Positions 28,828 to 37,974 of a stretch of 64,000 nt of DNA are shown one piece after another. A model generated the notes under the pieces. The model worked only from the letters and a program-made list of their open reading frames with translations. It was not told the origin of the DNA and searched no databases. The position numbers and the translations under genes were made by a program. Within the stretch, counting starts at the first letter, position 1; each line of letters opens with the position of its first letter. Origin of the DNA: Streptomyces broussonetiae (GTDB lineage Bacteria > Actinomycetota > Actinomycetes > Streptomycetales > Streptomycetaceae); assembly GCF_009796285.1 (NCBI RefSeq), contig NZ_CP047020.1, positions 6,324,001 to 6,388,000 on the forward strand. Direction: 5' to 3'.

Positions 28828-28978
28828 GCGCCCATCCAACACGGCCGTGGACGCACCCGCCTGCTCCCCGGGAAGGGTCTCGTCCTGCAACTTTCGCTTA
28901 CGGCGAGTTCGCCCGCGGTGACGACGAAACCGGGCGGCACGGCGGCCAGCCTGGTAAAGGCGACGAAAGGAGCGAGTC

Positions 28979-29560
28979 GTGGTCGTCGGGTTGATCATCG
29001 CGTGTGAGGTGGCGTTCTGGGTGCTGCTGGCCACCGGGCTGGCGGTCCGCTACCTGCTCAAGTGGCGCCGTACGAGCGTGGCGTTGCTGCTGTGCGAGCC
29101 GCTGCTGGAGGTCGTGCTGTTCGTCGCCACGGCCGTCGACCTCAGAAACGGCGCCCGGCCGAGCTGGGAACACGGCCTGGCCGCGCTCTACATCGGCTTC
29201 ACCGTCGGCTACGGCCACTACACGATCGGCCGGCTGGACGGCCACGCGGCCCATCGCCTCGCGGGCGCACCCCGGCCCCCGAAGCCGCCCCGGTACGGGC
29301 TCGCCCGCGCCCGGTACGAGGGACGCCTGTGGCTGCGCACGCTGCTGGCCGCGGCCGTGGCCCTCGCCCTGCTCCAGGCGGCGATCTGGTACGTCGGCGA
29401 CGGAACCGCCACCGGCCCGCTGCGGTCCTGGCAGTGGGGCGCACTGCGCATCGTCGCGATCCACGGTGTCATCGCCCTGACCTATCTGCTGTGGCCCAAG
29501 AAGCCCCCGGCCGGCACTGCCACCCGTGAGACGGAGGGTCGTACGCTGGCCGGGCGATGA
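28979..29560 (+). CDS. Polytopic membrane protein of unknown function
   Basis: A 193-residue protein with about four membrane helices (3-25, 33-52, 118-137 and 155-172), and a basic loop RAPRPPKPPRYG-like in the middle. GTG 28979 follows AAGGAG closely. I do not recognise a family. It ends 9 bp before the OmpR-type response regulator, so it is probably part of that operon and could be an accessory sensor or a target. It is transcribed away from chiS, with which it shares a 151-bp divergent promoter region. Confidence 0.65.
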   Translation: MVVGLIIACEVAFWVLLATGLAVRYLLKWRRTSVALLLCEPLLEVVLFVATAVDLRNGARPSWEHGLAALYIGFTVGYGHYTIGRLDGHAAHRLAGAPRPPKPPRYGLARARYEGRLWLRTLLAAAVALALLQAAIWYVGDGTATGPLRSWQWGALRIVAIHGVIALTYLLWPKKPPAGTATRETEGRTLAGR

Positions 29561-29569
29561 GGAGAGCGC

Positions 29570-30292
29570 ATGAGTGACAGGGCGGGTGGCGGCGCGGTGC
29601 TGGTCGTCGACGACGACGCGGCGATCCGGCGCTCGCTGGAGCGCGGGCTCAGGCTCGGCGGCTTCGCGGTGCGCACCGCCGCCGACGGCCCGGAGGCACT
29701 GGCCGCGATCGGGACCGCCCCGCCCGATGTCCTCGTGCTCGACGTGTCGATGCCCGGCATGAGCGGCATCGAGGTGTGCACCCGGCTGCGTGACGAGGGC
29801 CTGGACCTGCCCGTGCTGATGCTCTCCGCGCTGGACGAGACCGCCGACCGGATAGCCGGGCTCCAGGCGGGCGGCGACGACTACCTCGTCAAGCCGTTCG
29901 CCCTGCAGGAACTGGTGCTGCGGCTGCGCGCCCTGCTGCGCCGCCGCCCGCCGGCCGACAGCAGGCGTACGGAGCCGCTGCGCGCCGCGGGCCTGGTGAT
30001 CGACCCGGCGGCCCGCACCGCCGAGCGCGACGGCCGCCCGCTCGAGCTGACCCGGCGCGAGTTCGAGCTGCTGGAGGTCCTCGTCCGCAACGCCGGCCTG
30101 GTCCTCACCCGCGACCAGTTGCTGGACCGGGTCTGGGGCTACGACTTCGACGTGCGCACCGACACCGTCGACACCTTCGTCAGCTACCTGCGGCGCAAAC
30201 TGGAGGCGCAGGGCCGCCCCCGGCTGATCCACACGGTCCGGGGCGTCGGCTTCGTCCTGCGGGACGTGCGCGAACCGCGGGACACGCCATGA
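29570..30292 (+). CDS. OmpR/PhoB-family response regulator
   Basis: Two-component transcription factor of 240 residues. The receiver domain has acidic residues DDD (14-16), phospho-acceptor D58 in VLVLDVSMPG and K108 in YLVKPF. The winged-helix domain (about 140-232) has ELTRREFELLEVLV, the recognition helix TDTVDTFVSYLRRKL, and the wing motif IHTVRGVGFVLR. Its stop overlaps the kinase start (ATGA). It resembles regulators of the PrrA/MprA group. Confidence 0.92.
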   Translation: MSDRAGGGAVLVVDDDAAIRRSLERGLRLGGFAVRTAADGPEALAAIGTAPPDVLVLDVSMPGMSGIEVCTRLRDEGLDLPVLMLSALDETADRIAGLQAGGDDYLVKPFALQELVLRLRALLRRRPPADSRRTEPLRAAGLVIDPAARTAERDGRPLELTRREFELLEVLVRNAGLVLTRDQLLDRVWGYDFDVRTDTVDTFVSYLRRKLEAQGRPRLIHTVRGVGFVLRDVREPRDTP

Positions 30293-31755
30293 GACTCTCC
30301 GCCCGCATCGGCCTCGCCGTCGGCTGCACCGTCCCGCTGCTGGTGCTGGCCGGCGGCTGGCTGCTGCTGCACCTGGTCGGCCGCGACCTGCACCGGGCCG
30401 AGGACCAGCACCTGCGCCGGCGCGCCACGGCCGTCGCCCCGGACGCCCGCGCGCTCCTGCGGGCCGCGGCGGGCGACCACCCCAAGGCCGCCGACACCCG
30501 GGAACGGCAGCTGTTCGACGCGGCCCTCGACGTCGGCGTACGCGTGGTGGGCCCGGACACGACCTTCAGCGGCGGCCCCCAGCCCGGCCCCGCGGTGAGG
30601 CTGCCCGACCGCACCGCCGGGATCGTCACGGTGCACGGCGGCGGGCGCAGCTGGCGGGCCCTGGCCCGGCCGGTGCACGGCGGCACGGCCTCCGGCACGC
30701 TGTGGCTCTTCTCGCCCGACACCGCCGACCGCGTGCAGATCCCGCTCGTGCGCCGCCGGGTGCTCGGCACCGCGCTGCTCGCCGCACCGCTGTCAGGGCT
30801 GCTCGCCTGGGGCCTGGCCGCCGGGGCGAGCGTGCCGCTGCGCCGGCTCACCCGCCGTACCGCGGGACTCGACCCGCGCACCAGCGCGGCCCGGCTGCCC
30901 GAGGAGCGCACCGGGGTGCGGGAGGTCGACGAGCTGGCCGCCACGCTGCGCACCGTCCTCGCCCGCTACGACGAGCAGGCCGCCCGCACCGGCCAGGCGC
31001 TGGACACCGCCCGCTCCTTCTCCGCGGCGGCGGCGCACGAACTGCGCACCCCGCTGATGAGCATGGGCACCAACCTCGACATCCTCGCCGCCCACCCCGG
31101 GCTGCCGGAGCCGGACCGCAGCGAGGTGCTGGCCGACCTGGGCCGCGAACACGCCCGGCTGCAGGGACTGCTGGTGATGCTGCGGGCCCTGGGGCGTGGT
31201 GACCTGGTGGAGGCGGAGGCCTTCGGCCCCGTCGATCTCACCGAGGTCGCCGACGCGGCCGTGGCCGAGGCCAGGCGCCGCGCCCCGGACGCGGACATCA
31301 CCCTGGACGCGGCGCCGGGGCTCACCGTGCACGGCTGGGAGCCGGGCCTGCGGCTGCTGCTGGACAACCTGCTGGCCAACGCCCTCGCCCACGGCCGGGA
31401 CCGCGAGGGCCGGGCCGTGGTGCGGGTCGGCGTGCGGGGCCAAGCCCCGGGCGAGGTGCTGGTGACCGTGGACGATCACGGCCCGGGCGTTCCGGCCGAG
31501 GCCCGCGCCCGGATCTTCGAGCGTTTCCAGCGGGGCCCGGACAGTACGGGCTCGGGCCTCGGCCTCACCCTCGTCGCCCAGCAGGCGGCGCTGCACCGGG
31601 GGAGTGCCACGGTCACGGACGGGCCCGACGGCATCGGCGCCCGCTGTGCCGTACGGCTGCCCTCGGACGGTGGCGACCTGCCCGGCCGACGGGACTGGCT
31701 GATCGGCACAGCCGGGGCAAACCGGTCACAGAGTTTCCCCAAGGACTCCGCCTAG
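30289..31755 (+). CDS. Sensor histidine kinase with HAMP domain
   Basis: Partner of the OmpR-type regulator. The 488-residue protein has two membrane helices (about 8-29 and 163-183) flanking an extracytoplasmic domain of about 130 residues, then HAMP, a HisKA domain with H250 in AAAAHELRTPLMSMG, and a HATPase domain (NLLANALAHG, DDHGPGVPAEARARIFERF, GSGLGLTLVAQQ). A C-terminal extension of about 25 residues follows. The ATG overlaps the regulator stop. The genes directly downstream encode exported products, suggesting envelope stress or cell-surface signalling. Confidence 0.93.
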   Translation: MRLSARIGLAVGCTVPLLVLAGGWLLLHLVGRDLHRAEDQHLRRRATAVAPDARALLRAAAGDHPKAADTRERQLFDAALDVGVRVVGPDTTFSGGPQPGPAVRLPDRTAGIVTVHGGGRSWRALARPVHGGTASGTLWLFSPDTADRVQIPLVRRRVLGTALLAAPLSGLLAWGLAAGASVPLRRLTRRTAGLDPRTSAARLPEERTGVREVDELAATLRTVLARYDEQAARTGQALDTARSFSAAAAHELRTPLMSMGTNLDILAAHPGLPEPDRSEVLADLGREHARLQGLLVMLRALGRGDLVEAEAFGPVDLTEVADAAVAEARRRAPDADITLDAAPGLTVHGWEPGLRLLLDNLLANALAHGRDREGRAVVRVGVRGQAPGEVLVTVDDHGPGVPAEARARIFERFQRGPDSTGSGLGLTLVAQQAALHRGSATVTDGPDGIGARCAVRLPSDGGDLPGRRDWLIGTAGANRSQSFPKDSA

Positions 31756-31820
31756 CGTCCGGGACGACGGAGGGCCGATGCCGGCCTTCCGGACGTGAAC
31801 GGAAGTGAACGGAGAGGCAC

Positions 31821-32249
31821 ATGTACCTACGACGACGCGCGCGCACGTTCTTCGCGGGGCTCGCCGTGACGGCCGTGCTGGCGGGCACGGCGGGGACGGC
31901 AGCCGCGGCCGACAGCACCCCCGGGCCGGGCCCGACCGGCGACGGCGCGCAGGCGCTGTGCAAGCGGGTGCCCAAGCTCGACCGCCGCATCGAGCGGGCC
32001 CTCAAGCGGCTCGACGCCGGGGTCGCACGGCGCGGTTCGGTCGCCCGGCTCGAGCAGCGGGTGGACAACGCGAAGAAGGCGGGCCACACCCAGATCGCCA
32101 CGTATCTCCAGGACCGGCTGAACCTCCGTAAGTCCCTGGTGACGAACCTCAAGCAGCGGCAGAAGGACCTCGTCGCCGTCTCCGCCTGGTGCAAGGACAA
32201 CGGGATGGGCAAGGCCGCGGGCAACGGCGGAGCCAAGGCGGCGGGCTGA
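31821..32249 (+). CDS. Small secreted helical protein
   Basis: A 142-residue protein with an N-terminal signal peptide (MYLRRRARTFFAGLAVTAVL, cleavage after AAA near residue 30). The mature part is highly charged and predicted helical, with two cysteines about 76 residues apart (LCKRVPKL and SAWCKD) that could form a disulfide bond. It ends in a Gly/Ala/Lys tail. I recognise no family. It follows the sensor kinase by 65 bp, and its TGA overlaps the next ATG (TGATG), so it belongs to the two-component operon and may be its output or its signal. Confidence 0.7.
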   Translation: MYLRRRARTFFAGLAVTAVLAGTAGTAAAADSTPGPGPTGDGAQALCKRVPKLDRRIERALKRLDAGVARRGSVARLEQRVDNAKKAGHTQIATYLQDRLNLRKSLVTNLKQRQKDLVAVSAWCKDNGMGKAAGNGGAKAAG

Positions 32250-32455
32250 TGCGGGTCCGGCACGCCGCGTTGCCCGCGGTGGCACTGCTCGTGGCGCTCA
32301 CCGCGGGCTGCGCGCACCACACCGGCGCCTCCTCGGGGGCACCGGCCCCCTCCGCAACGCCCTCGGGGTACGCGCAGATGCAGCAGAAGGTGAACGCGGC
32401 CCAGTCCGCCGCCGCGGCGGCCGACCAGGACGCGACGAGCAACGCGGACCGGTGA
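32249..32455 (+). CDS. Small lipoprotein
   Basis: A 68-residue protein with a type II signal peptide: MRVRHAALPAVALLVALTAG followed by Cys21 (lipobox LTAGC). The mature part is 48 residues, Ala/Ser-rich, ending in a short predicted helix (QMQQKVNAAQSAAAAAD). The ATG 32249 overlaps the preceding stop. It lies too close to the secreted helical gene to be independent. It may act with that protein at the outer face of the membrane; the function is unknown. Confidence 0.7.
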   Translation: MRVRHAALPAVALLVALTAGCAHHTGASSGAPAPSATPSGYAQMQQKVNAAQSAAAAADQDATSNADR

Positions 32456-32488
32456 CCTGGTGGGGTGCGCTCAGCGCTCCCCACCAGG
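32456..32488. terminator. Bidirectional terminator between convergent genes
   Basis: CCTGGTGGGG (32456-32465) pairs perfectly with CCCCACCAGG (32479-32488), with an inner GCGC/GCGC helix. It begins at the lipoprotein stop and runs into the last codons of the adenosyltransferase gene. Confidence 0.88.
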
Positions 32489-33043
32489 GACCCACAGCAC
32501 GTCCCCGACCTCCTTGTTGGCGATCCGCGCCAGAATGAACAGCAGGTCGGACAGCCGGTTGAGGTACGTGGCCGTGAGCGGGTTCATCGTCTCGCCGTGT
32601 GCCTCCAGGGCCGCCCAGGTGGAGCGCTCGGCCCGGCGGGCGACCGTGCAGGCCTGGTGCAGGAGGGCCGCGCCGGGGGTGCCGCCCGGGAGGATGAAGG
32701 ACCGCAGCTTCTCCAGCTGCTCGTTGAAGCGGTCGCAGTCCGCCTCCAGCTTGTCGACGTAGAACTGCTCGACCCTGAGCGGCGGGAACTCGGGGTTCTC
32801 CACCACCGGCGTCGACAGGTCCGCACCTACGTCGAACAGGTCGTTCTGGACGCGGGAGAGGACCTGGACGACCTCCGTGTCCAGGTTGCCCAGCGCGATC
32901 GCGGTGCCGATCGCCGCGTTGGCCTCGTTGGCGTCGGCGTAGGCGGAGATACGGAGATCCGTCTTGGGCACCCGGCTCATGTCACCGAGGTTGGTGGTGC
33001 CCTTGTCCCCGGTCCGGGTGTAGATGCGCGTCAGATTGACCAT
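32471..33043 (-). CDS. Cob(I)alamin adenosyltransferase, PduO type
   Basis: Transfers the 5'-deoxyadenosyl group from ATP to cob(I)alamin, giving adenosylcobalamin for mutases. The 190-residue protein has the N-terminal ATP motif TRIYTRTGDKGTTNLGD and the helical-bundle motifs SRVQNDLFDVGADLSTP and RAERSTWAAL typical of PduO/MMAB trimers. The product serves methylmalonyl-CoA mutase; the epimerase and MeaB genes of that pathway lie at 55-58 kb. ATG 33043 has only a weak RBS. Confidence 0.94.
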   Translation of the reverse strand: MVNLTRIYTRTGDKGTTNLGDMSRVPKTDLRISAYADANEANAAIGTAIALGNLDTEVVQVLSRVQNDLFDVGADLSTPVVENPEFPPLRVEQFYVDKLEADCDRFNEQLEKLRSFILPGGTPGAALLHQACTVARRAERSTWAALEAHGETMNPLTATYLNRLSDLLFILARIANKEVGDVLWVPGGER

Positions 33044-33056
33044 GTGACCAGCGTAG

Positions 33057-33806
33057 TTATGCTCCGGCCGTCCGGAACACCCGTGTGCCCACCGTCACCG
33101 CCAGTGCCGCGAAGCCGACGGCGACGAGGGCGCCGTGGAGCATGTGCGCGTCGGCGTAGTGGCCGGTGTAGGCGTCGCGCACCGCGTCCACCAGATAGCG
33201 GAACGGGACGCAGTGCGAGAGCACGTCCAGCCAGGTGGGCGCGAGGGTCATCGGGAGCATCAGGCCGGACAGCAGCATCGACGGCATCGACACCATGTTG
33301 ACCAGCGGGCCGAACTCCTGCGGGGTGCGGACCTTCATCCCGAGCGCGTACGACAGCGAGGCCAGCGACAGGGTGAGCAGGGCGACGAACGCGAAGCCGA
33401 TCAGGATGCCCGCGAGCGGCGCGCGCAGCCCCATCACCAGCGCGGCCAGCACCAGCAGCACGGCCTGGAAGACGAAGACCGTGGTGTCGCGCAGCACCCG
33501 GCCGAGCAGCAGGGCGAGCCGGCTGACCGGGGTCACCCGCATCCGCTCCAGTACCCCCTGCCCGTTCTCGATGATGACCGTGAATCCGGCGAACAGGGAG
33601 CCGAACAGGCCCAGTTGGAGCAGCAGGCCGGGCACGAGCACCTGCCAGGAGCTGCCGCCCCCGCCCAGCGGCAGATGCGTGAGCAGCGGGCCGTAGAAGA
33701 GGAGGTAGAGCAGCGGGGTGAGCACGCCGAAGAGCAGCGCGAAGCGGGAACGCAGGGACTGGCGCAGATAGCGGCCGTAGATGAGGGCCGTGTCGTTCAG
33801 CAGCAT
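33057..33806 (-). CDS. ABC-2 type transporter permease (DrrB-like)
   Basis: Membrane half of an exporter. The 249-residue protein has six hydrophobic segments and an ABC-2 signature around ALGMKVRTPQEFGPLVNMVSMPSMLLSGLMLP-type sequence (only the family pattern is noted). It is 13 bp downstream of the ATPase gene and under the same likely TetR control. DrrA/DrrB-like pairs usually export hydrophobic drugs or lipids, but the substrate is not evident. Confidence 0.88.
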   Translation of the reverse strand: MLLNDTALIYGRYLRQSLRSRFALLFGVLTPLLYLLFYGPLLTHLPLGGGGSSWQVLVPGLLLQLGLFGSLFAGFTVIIENGQGVLERMRVTPVSRLALLLGRVLRDTTVFVFQAVLLVLAALVMGLRAPLAGILIGFAFVALLTLSLASLSYALGMKVRTPQEFGPLVNMVSMPSMLLSGLMLPMTLAPTWLDVLSHCVPFRYLVDAVRDAYTGHYADAHMLHGALVAVGFAALAVTVGTRVFRTAGA

Positions 33807-33819
33807 CTTCTCGGGATCC

Positions 33820-34605
<786 letters not shown>

Positions 34606-34619
34606 GCCCCACAGAAAAA

Positions 34620-34630
34620 CAGAGTCTCTG
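34620..34630. promoter_or_regulatory. Palindrome CAGAG-T-CTCTG between the ABC operon and tetR
   Basis: A perfect 11-bp palindrome, flanked by A/T-rich arms, in the 97-bp divergent region, 15 bp upstream of the ABC start. It is the best candidate operator for the adjacent TetR-family regulator. An AT-rich TTTTATATG at 34652-34660 could be the -10 of the tetR promoter. Confidence 0.5.
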
Positions 34631-34702
34631 AAATTTTGCAACGACACCAAGTTTTATATGTCACCAACTTTCCAGTGGGTCCAGCGAAGCTACGATGCGG
34701 GC

Positions 34703-35347
34703 ATGGCTGAGGGACTCAGGGAACGGAAGAAGCGGCAGACCAGGCAGTACATCTCGGATGTCGCCACGGGCCTGTTCCTGGAGCGCGGCTTCGAGTCGGT
34801 GACCGTCGCGGAGATCGCCGAGGCGGCCAACGTCTCCGTCAACACGGTCTACAACTACTTTCCGGCCAAAGAGGACCTCTTCTTCGACCGCTCGGCCGGC
34901 ATGGTCGACCGGCTCGCCCGCTGGATCCGCAGCCGCGACGCGGGGGAGTCTGCCGCGAGCGCCGTGCTGCGCGAGCTGCGTGAGGAGGTCCAGGCCGTCT
35001 CGCCCCGGGTCGGCCTGATGGAGGGCTACGACCGCTTCATGCGCGTCATCCACGAGGCGCCGGCGCTGCGCTCCCGGCTGTGGACCTTCCAGCAGGAGGT
35101 GCACGACAACGTCACGGCGGCCCTGCGCGAGGAGACCGGCGCCGAGCCCGGCGACCCGCTGCCCGACCTGATGGCCGGCCAGATCTGCTGGATCCACCAG
35201 TCGGTCTTCGTCACCATCAGCCGAGAGATGCTCGCCGGCCGCAGACCTGCCGAGGTCTCCCGGGAGGTGCTCGCCCTCCTCGACGACATCGAGGACCTGC
35301 TGAGCGAGCGTGTCCTCGGCTACGCGGTGCGAGCACAGACGCGTTGA
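34703..35347 (+). CDS. TetR-family transcriptional regulator
   Basis: The 214-residue repressor begins MAEGLRERKKRQTRQYISDV. The HTH (about 12-60) has FESVTVAEIAEAANVSVNTVYNYF-type sequence, with the YNYF end of the recognition helix, then a ligand-binding helical domain. ATG 34703 was chosen because the upstream frame reads antisense to the ABC operon. It is divergent to the DrrAB-like exporter, the usual arrangement of a self-regulated efflux system whose inducer is the exported compound. Confidence 0.93.
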   Translation: MAEGLRERKKRQTRQYISDVATGLFLERGFESVTVAEIAEAANVSVNTVYNYFPAKEDLFFDRSAGMVDRLARWIRSRDAGESAASAVLRELREEVQAVSPRVGLMEGYDRFMRVIHEAPALRSRLWTFQQEVHDNVTAALREETGAEPGDPLPDLMAGQICWIHQSVFVTISREMLAGRRPAEVSREVLALLDDIEDLLSERVLGYAVRAQTR

Positions 35348-35358
35348 CGCTCCGAGCG

Positions 35359-35391
35359 GGAACCTTCCGGTTCCTTCGCGCGTTGCGAAGG
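35359..35391 (+). terminator. Two short hairpins after tetR
   Basis: GGAACC-ttcc-GGTTCC (35359-35374) and CCTTCGC-gcgtt-GCGAAGG (35373-35391) overlap slightly and follow the tetR stop by 11 bp. They are likely a composite terminator. Confidence 0.5.
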
Positions 35392-35422
35392 GCGATCTGA
35401 CCGTCGGGGAAGTGGGTTGACC

Positions 35423-35941
35423 ATGGCCATGGTGGGCCTGTTCTGGATCGCCGAGGGCGACGTGTACGTGGGCGCCAAGCCGGCCGGCCTGGCCCCCGGG
35501 GTGCGCCTGACGTCCGAGGGCGTGATGGCCCTCGGCGACGGACGGTCCGGCCTCCACCTGTGGGAGGACGTGTCCGCGCTGACGGTGGCGGACGTCCCCG
35601 AGAAGTCCCTGAAGCGGCAGCTGGGTGCGGTCGCGGACCTGGCCCTGGGCATGACGGAGCTGGTCCTGACCACGGGGTACGGCCAGGAGGCTCCGCCGCT
35701 CATGACGGTGCGCGTCCAGTCGTCCGACGGGGAGCACGAGTTGGCGGCCTACGTCGCGGCGGCCGTCGGCTACTCCCGGACCGAGGTCGACCTCTCCCGC
35801 GCCCTCCTCGCCCGCCTCACGGACGGCGCCGCGACGATGGCGACGACCCTCGCGGCGATGTCCGAGTGGGGCCGCGCCCGGGAGGGCGGTTCACCCCGGG
35901 CGGCGGAGCGGGAGGCGCTGTTGCGGGAGTGGGTCGGCTAG
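35423..35941 (+). CDS. Conserved hypothetical protein
   Basis: A 172-residue soluble protein starting MAMVGLFWIAEGDVYVGAKP, with no signal peptide or membrane segment. The first half is predicted beta-rich (GVMALGDGRSGLHLWEDVSAL) and the C-terminal 40 residues are helical. Streptomyces genomes carry similar proteins of unknown role. ATG 35423 with GGGGAAG (35406-35412) is preferred to TTG 35417. No function can be assigned. Confidence 0.7.
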   Translation: MAMVGLFWIAEGDVYVGAKPAGLAPGVRLTSEGVMALGDGRSGLHLWEDVSALTVADVPEKSLKRQLGAVADLALGMTELVLTTGYGQEAPPLMTVRVQSSDGEHELAAYVAAAVGYSRTEVDLSRALLARLTDGAATMATTLAAMSEWGRAREGGSPRAAEREALLREWVG

Positions 35942-35978
35942 GGCCGCCGGTCACCGTCACAGGGCAGAGGTGTCCGTC

Positions 35979-36304
35979 GTGCGGCCCCGGCATCCGGTCT
36001 CCGCCGCCGTCACTCTGACCGTCCTCGCGCTGCTCGCAACCGCCTGCGGCGAAACGTACAAGGCAGCCCCGGACGGCACGGCGGTGCCCCAACTCGTCGG
36101 ACTGCGGCTGAACATGGCGAAGTCCACCGCGGGCGAGGCCGGTTTCCCGGACGTCGCCCCCGTCAGCGTCGACGACCGGCGCCAGTCGCTGGAGCACACG
36201 AACGACTCTGGACCGTCTGCGCCCAGCAGCCCGCGGCCGGCACGAAGTCCTCGGGCGCCTCAGTCGAAATGGCAAACCCCCGAAGCGGACATGTAACGGA
36301 CTGA
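35979..36304 (+). pseudogene. PASTA-domain lipoprotein with an apparent frameshift
   Basis: From GTG 35979 (MRPRHPVSAAV, lipobox LLATAC; RBS AGAGG) the frame encodes a lipoprotein with a PASTA-like start, VPQLVGLRLNMAKSTAGEAG. After AACGAC at 36201-36206 the family resemblance shifts to another frame: TGG at 36209 opens WTVCAQQPAAGTKSS, the usual PASTA ending, and continues to TGA 36302-36304. The unshifted frame instead ends at 36296 with a Pro/Ser-rich tail of no similarity. A small indel near 36207 is therefore likely, either real decay or a sequencing error. The role of the intact family is unknown. Confidence 0.65.
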
Positions 36305-36331
36305 GCACGCAGCGTATCGACGCCGTCGTGA

Positions 36332-37042
36332 TCACCGTGCCGTTTCCGTCAGGAGAGAGCTGACCCGATCCGCGAAGCACGGTCCCGGTACGGGGATCTC
36401 GACCCCGGGATGGCGGGCGTAGCCGCGGGTCACGGCGTGGGCGACGTAGGACGTGATCACCTCCGCGCGGCGGGGACGTCTGCGGGCGCCCGGCGAGGTC
36501 AGTCGGCTGAGGACCCTGAGGACCGTGGGCACGGACGCGTCGAAGGTGCAGTCGACGGGCGGGCGGAGGCCGATCACCGGGATGGTGTCGTGCTCGGCGG
36601 TCACCGTCTCCAGGCCGGTCTGGTCGTACCAGAAGGCCGCCGCATGGGTCTCGCCGCGCGCGCGGTGGTGCAGGGAGAGGCAGTACGCGGACGGAGCGTG
36701 CCCGGCGCCGCCGGCGTACTGCCACCAGAAGCGGGCTCCCTCGTCGATGCCGGCGACGAGCAGCGCGCAGCCGAGCAGCCAGGCGCACTCGGGTTCGGGC
36801 AGCTGGTCGGTGAGGAAGTGGAGCGTGCCGGGGGCCAGCGCGCCGAGCAGGGAGTCGCACAGGGTGCGCAGGTCGTGGATCGCGGCCGGGTCGGCGGGGC
36901 GGGCGCCGGCGACGTCGGCCACGTCCTCCGCGTACCCGGGGTAGGCGCTGTCCTCGTAGGGGACGGTGTCGGCGGGGACCTCGGGGCGGCGGCGCAGCCG
37001 GGCGCGTGCGAGGAGGGCGTCTATGTCTGTCGTGTCTGTCAT
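36332..37042 (-). CDS. Hypothetical protein in the XRE/sigma-like regulator operon
   Basis: A 236-residue soluble protein starting MTDTTDIDALLARARLRRRP. The middle is helical, with ECAWLLGCALLVAGIDEGARFWWQYAGGAG, a pattern like a TPR-type repeat seen in Streptomyces proteins that accompany helix-turn-helix regulators. There are no membrane segments. It begins 11 bp after the regulator stop in the same direction. I do not recognise a family name, and its role is unknown. Confidence 0.65.
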   Translation of the reverse strand: MTDTTDIDALLARARLRRRPEVPADTVPYEDSAYPGYAEDVADVAGARPADPAAIHDLRTLCDSLLGALAPGTLHFLTDQLPEPECAWLLGCALLVAGIDEGARFWWQYAGGAGHAPSAYCLSLHHRARGETHAAAFWYDQTGLETVTAEHDTIPVIGLRPPVDCTFDASVPTVLRVLSRLTSPGARRRPRRAEVITSYVAHAVTRGYARHPGVEIPVPGPCFADRVSSLLTETAR

Positions 37043-37053
37043 GGCGGTGGGGC

Positions 37054-37974
37054 TCACTCCCGGGAGCCGGTACGGCGCAGCAGGTCTTCGAGGGCCGCGC
37101 GGGCGTGGTGGTCGACGGCGTGGGTGATGGCCGGGCTCAGGCCGGTGACGTAGGGGATCGTTTCCGCCAGATCCTGTCCGCACAGGTGACCCAGCACGAC
37201 CACGTCCATCTGGTCCTGGGGCAGGCGGGCTATGGCGTCGAAGAGGTCCACCAGGTCGGTCATCACCACGAGGTGGCCCGGGACGCTGTCGCCGACCTCC
37301 TCGGTGGAGAAGACGGCGGCGCGCAGGTCGGGGCGGCCGTCGCGGTGGGCGGCGCGTGCCAGGACCCGGGTGCGCAGCAGCAGCCAGGCGTTGCGGCGGA
37401 CGTTCTCGCTGCTCGCGACCGTGCTCCAGGACAGCCACAGCAGGTCGAAGGTCTCGCCCACCGCCCAGCGGACGCGGTCCTCGGCCAGCAGGAAGGCGCG
37501 GGCGTAGGCGGTGTAGGGCGCGCGCATCGTCTCGATGAAGGCCTGGTGGGCCAGGGGCGGGGGCTCCGCCTCGCAGGCCACCTGCTCGATGCACTGCTCG
37601 ATCCACCACCGTTCCTTGCGGGCCTCGCGCGCCGCGGCGGTCCACAGCCGGCGCATCGGCCGCACCGGCAGACCGAGCGCACGGATCATGCTGAAGGTGA
37701 TCTCCCAGGTGGGGTAGTACCCGTTGCCGCGCAGGAGTTCGCTGATCCGGGTCTTGGAGTAGCCGGAGCGGTGGACGAGGTCGTCCAGGGTCATACCGCT
37801 CGTGAAGACGTGGCGGCGGACCGGTTCCAGCCAGGCCCGGTGCGCCGGACCCGCAGCCGCGGAGATGGGGGCCGGCTTGCGGCCGCGCCGGCCGGCGGGC
37901 TCCGGGAGAACCGGGCGGCCCGTGCCGGCGGGCTCCGGGGAAGCGGGGCGGCCTGTGCCAGGGGGCTCGGTCAT
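37054..37974 (-). CDS. Regulator with N-terminal XRE-type HTH and C-terminal sigma-70 region 4-like segment
   Basis: A 306-residue protein starting at ATG 37974. A Pro/Gly-rich N terminus is followed by a Cro/C1-type HTH (about 57-110: TLDDLVHRSGYSKTRISELL). A helical middle domain with an ERWWIEQCIEQVACEAE segment comes next. The C terminus reads IARLPQDQMDVVVLGHLCGQ and on to SPAITHAVDHHARAALEDLL, much like sigma factor region 4, but no region 2 is present. The start overlaps the stop of a small membrane protein (ATGA). It is probably a DNA-binding regulator and not a true sigma factor. Confidence 0.75.
   Translation of the reverse strand: MTEPPGTGRPASPEPAGTGRPVLPEPAGRRGRKPAPISAAAGPAHRAWLEPVRRHVFTSGMTLDDLVHRSGYSKTRISELLRGNGYYPTWEITFSMIRALGLPVRPMRRLWTAAAREARKERWWIEQCIEQVACEAEPPPLAHQAFIETMRAPYTAYARAFLLAEDRVRWAVGETFDLLWLSWSTVASSENVRRNAWLLLRTRVLARAAHRDGRPDLRAAVFSTEEVGDSVPGHLVVMTDLVDLFDAIARLPQDQMDVVVLGHLCGQDLAETIPYVTGLSPAITHAVDHHARAALEDLLRRTGSRE

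Noticed and set aside
37054..37974. Reading the regulator as a true sigma factor
   Set aside because: Only a region 4-like segment is visible; region 2, needed for -10 recognition and core binding, is absent.
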